DNA of 6,818 nt from JBKQWK01 sp052139595 (GTDB taxonomy: Bacteria > Actinomycetota > Thermoleophilia > UBA2241). The notes under the pieces were generated by a model that was given only the letters and a program-made list of their open reading frames with translations, was not told the origin of the DNA and did no database searches. Position numbers and translations under genes: made by a program. Shown piece by piece: positions 5,996 through 6,818 of this stretch. Every line of letters begins with the position of its first letter. The first letter of the stretch is position 1. The stretch covers positions 1 to 6,818 of the forward strand of contig JBKQWK010000198.1 in NCBI GenBank assembly GCA_052139595.1, written 5' to 3'.

Positions 5996-6326
5996 CTGGT
6001 AAGTTTCTCGCGCCAACGGCACTTTCGTGCCTGTCATACGCTTCGAGACAAGCGAAATATCTATATAGATTGCTATCGTGCTCGCGCCAGACACCCAGGA
6101 GAGCACAACGGCACACATCGTCGATCGATGGCCCTAAACCCGATTCGCACAGCCGTTCACAGCGTCGCAGCGTCATCGTCAACGACGCGAGATGCCCGGC
6201 AACGCCGGCCTCGGGCCGTTGCTGCCGGCGGTCGGGCCAGGCCGACAAAATACGACGCGCACGCACGTCCCCTTTCGCGTACACTAGTCTGGTCCCCGCA
6301 ATCGACCGAGCAGGTGGGCAGCGACG
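5996..6326. promoter_or_regulatory. Divergent intergenic region between deoR and purS
   Basis: About 330 nt without a supportable gene. It holds, left to right: a hairpin GGCAC-TTTC-GTGCC (6018-6031), which has a GAAA loop when read on the - strand; a hairpin CGCTT/AAGCG (6039-6054); the AT-rich palindrome ATCTATATAGAT (6059-6070), the most AT-rich spot in the region; CATCG/CGATG (6116-6130); a GC-rich bulged hairpin (6199-6222) built on CGGCC-TCG-GGCCG; and the likely purS promoter near 6280. It probably controls both directions. The long open frames here run into the promoters and have no recognisable protein features. Confidence 0.5.
6280..6285 (+). promoter_or_regulatory. Probable -10 element for purS
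   Basis: TACACT keeps the key T, A and final T of a -10 hexamer and would start transcription near 6292, about 35 nt before the purS ATG. No good -35 is seen 17 nt upstream (around 6257-6262), so the call rests on position and the -10 alone. Confidence 0.35.
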
Positions 6327-6584
6327 ATGAAAGTACGCGTGTATGTCACTCCCAAAGAGGGCATTCTCGACCCCCAGGGCGCGACCGTTGAGCGCGTGTT
6401 ACCGGCGCTGGGATTCAGCGGCGTCAGCGGTGTGCGTATCGGCAAGTTCATTGAACTCAACCTCGACCCCGCGCCGGGCGTAAGTTCGGATCAAGCGCGC
6501 GCCCAGGTAGATGAAATGTGCCGCAAGCTTCTTGCCAATCCGATTATCGAGGACTTCTCGTTCGCGATAGACGACGCTCAGTGA
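6327..6584 (+). CDS. purS: Phosphoribosylformylglycinamidine synthase subunit PurS, 85 aa
   Basis: Small subunit of the three-part FGAM synthase (PurS-PurQ-PurL), which converts FGAR to FGAM using ATP and glutamine in step four of purine synthesis. PurS forms a dimer that bridges the glutaminase PurQ and the synthetase PurL and helps channel ammonia. The sequence shows the family landmarks: KVRVYVTPKEGILDPQG (2-18), LPALGFSGVSGVRIGKF (25-41), IELNLD (42-47), and NPIIEDFSF (71-79) near the end. Length 85 is typical. ATG 6327 is preceded by AGGTGGG (6312-6318), 8 nt upstream. purQ follows after a 90-nt gap, and purL would be expected beyond the window. It is transcribed away from the regulator cluster and is probably unrelated in function. 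Confidence 0.95.
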   Translation: MKVRVYVTPKEGILDPQGATVERVLPALGFSGVSGVRIGKFIELNLDPAPGVSSDQARAQVDEMCRKLLANPIIEDFSFAIDDAQ

Positions 6585-6674
6585 CCAGCTGTGCGTCTGT
6601 AGTAAAACAGCCACTCGTCTGTGGGGGGGTTTGCGTTGACTGGCAGACATGACGTTCGGCCGGGCGCACACCGC
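6585..6674 (+). other. purS-purQ intergenic gap with CGTCTGT direct repeat
   Basis: A gap of up to 90 nt, unusually wide for purS-purQ, which often overlap or nearly touch. CGTCTGT occurs at 6594-6600 and 6616-6622, 22 nt apart. ACAG (6607-6610) lies between and can pair with the CTGT of either copy, giving two alternative small hairpins. A run of seven G follows at 6623-6629. If purQ really starts at 6621 or 6636, the gap shrinks to 36 or 51 nt. Confidence 0.4.
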
Positions 6675-6818
6675 TTGGCGCGTTTCGGGGTAGTCGTTTT
6701 CCCGGGCTCAAATACCGATACCGACTGCTACCACGCTGTTGGCACGTTTCCCGGTGCCAGCGTCGACTACCTCTGGCACAAAGACACCGACCTCAAGCAT
6801 GTCGATGCGGTTATCCTG
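6675..6818 (+). CDS. purQ: FGAM synthase glutaminase subunit PurQ, N-terminal 48 residues, cut by the window edge
   Basis: Class I glutamine amidotransferase subunit that supplies ammonia to PurL. The visible part starts FGVVVFPGSNTDTDC (4-18), the diagnostic PurQ N-terminus, and ends in DAVIL (44-48), just before the expected PGGFSYGD segment; the catalytic Cys-His-Glu residues lie outside the window. I place the start at TTG 6675 because PurQ proteins normally begin two or three residues before the FGVVVFPG strand. The same frame is open back to 6606, with GTG 6621 and TTG 6636 as alternatives. TTG 6636 has a G-run (6623-6629) 6 nt upstream, which may act as a ribosome site and would add 13 residues. 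The only nearby ATG, at 6649, is in another frame and stops at TAG 6691. The identity is secure; the start is not. Confidence 0.85.
   Translation, partial: MARFGVVVFPGSNTDTDCYHAVGTFPGASVDYLWHKDTDLKHVDAVIL

Noticed and set aside
5958..6284. 109-residue upstream extension of the DeoR-type protein
   Set aside because: It would translate the consensus promoter, and the family domain begins right after the ATG at 5957.

Overview
The window looks like bacterial chromosome of moderately high G+C. It holds a divergent pair of transcription units. To the right, on the + strand, is the start of a purine-biosynthesis operon: purS, then the first 48 codons of purQ. Separate small PurS and PurQ subunits are the type found in Gram-positive bacteria, Chloroflexota, cyanobacteria and alphaproteobacteria, not enteric bacteria. 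I lean weakly towards Chloroflexota or a relative; the sequence does not prove it.

To the left, all on the - strand and read from right to left, lie a DeoR-family repressor (5957-5178), a 204-nt gap with a strong inverted repeat, an APH/choline-kinase-fold small-molecule kinase (GTG start at 4973), an MttB-family methyltransferase (3686-2241), a corrinoid-binding protein of the MttC/MtgC type (2153-1506), and a second methyltransferase (1447-47) that resembles monomethylamine methyltransferase MtmB. Gaps inside the cluster are 204, 99, 87 and 58 nt, and most genes have a visible Shine-Dalgarno sequence. Co-transcription is likely, although the gaps contain hairpins that could set relative expression.

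Proposed function: the two methyltransferases take methyl groups from methylated amines and load them onto the cobalt of the single shared corrinoid protein. Neither methyltransferase frame has an internal UAG codon, so neither contains pyrrolysine. The MttB gene and the corrinoid gene both end in TAG, which fits a host that reads UAG as stop. Non-pyrrolysine MttB proteins are known (for example the glycine betaine enzyme MtgB), but an MtmB-like protein without pyrrolysine is much less familiar and is the most interesting item here. The kinase may phosphorylate the amine or alcohol substrate or its demethylated product, and DeoR-family proteins usually sense phosphorylated metabolites, so kinase and regulator could form one logical loop. 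No second-stage methyltransferase (MtbA, MtgA or MtrH type) and no corrinoid reactivase (RamA/RACo) is visible; they may lie beyond position 1.

The 369-nt divergent region (5958-6326) has a good promoter for deoR, a probable promoter for purS, a 12-nt AT-rich palindrome and several small hairpins, but no gene I can support. Positions 1-46, downstream of the MtmB-like gene, are too short to interpret. I found no tRNA, rRNA, CRISPR array or insertion sequence.
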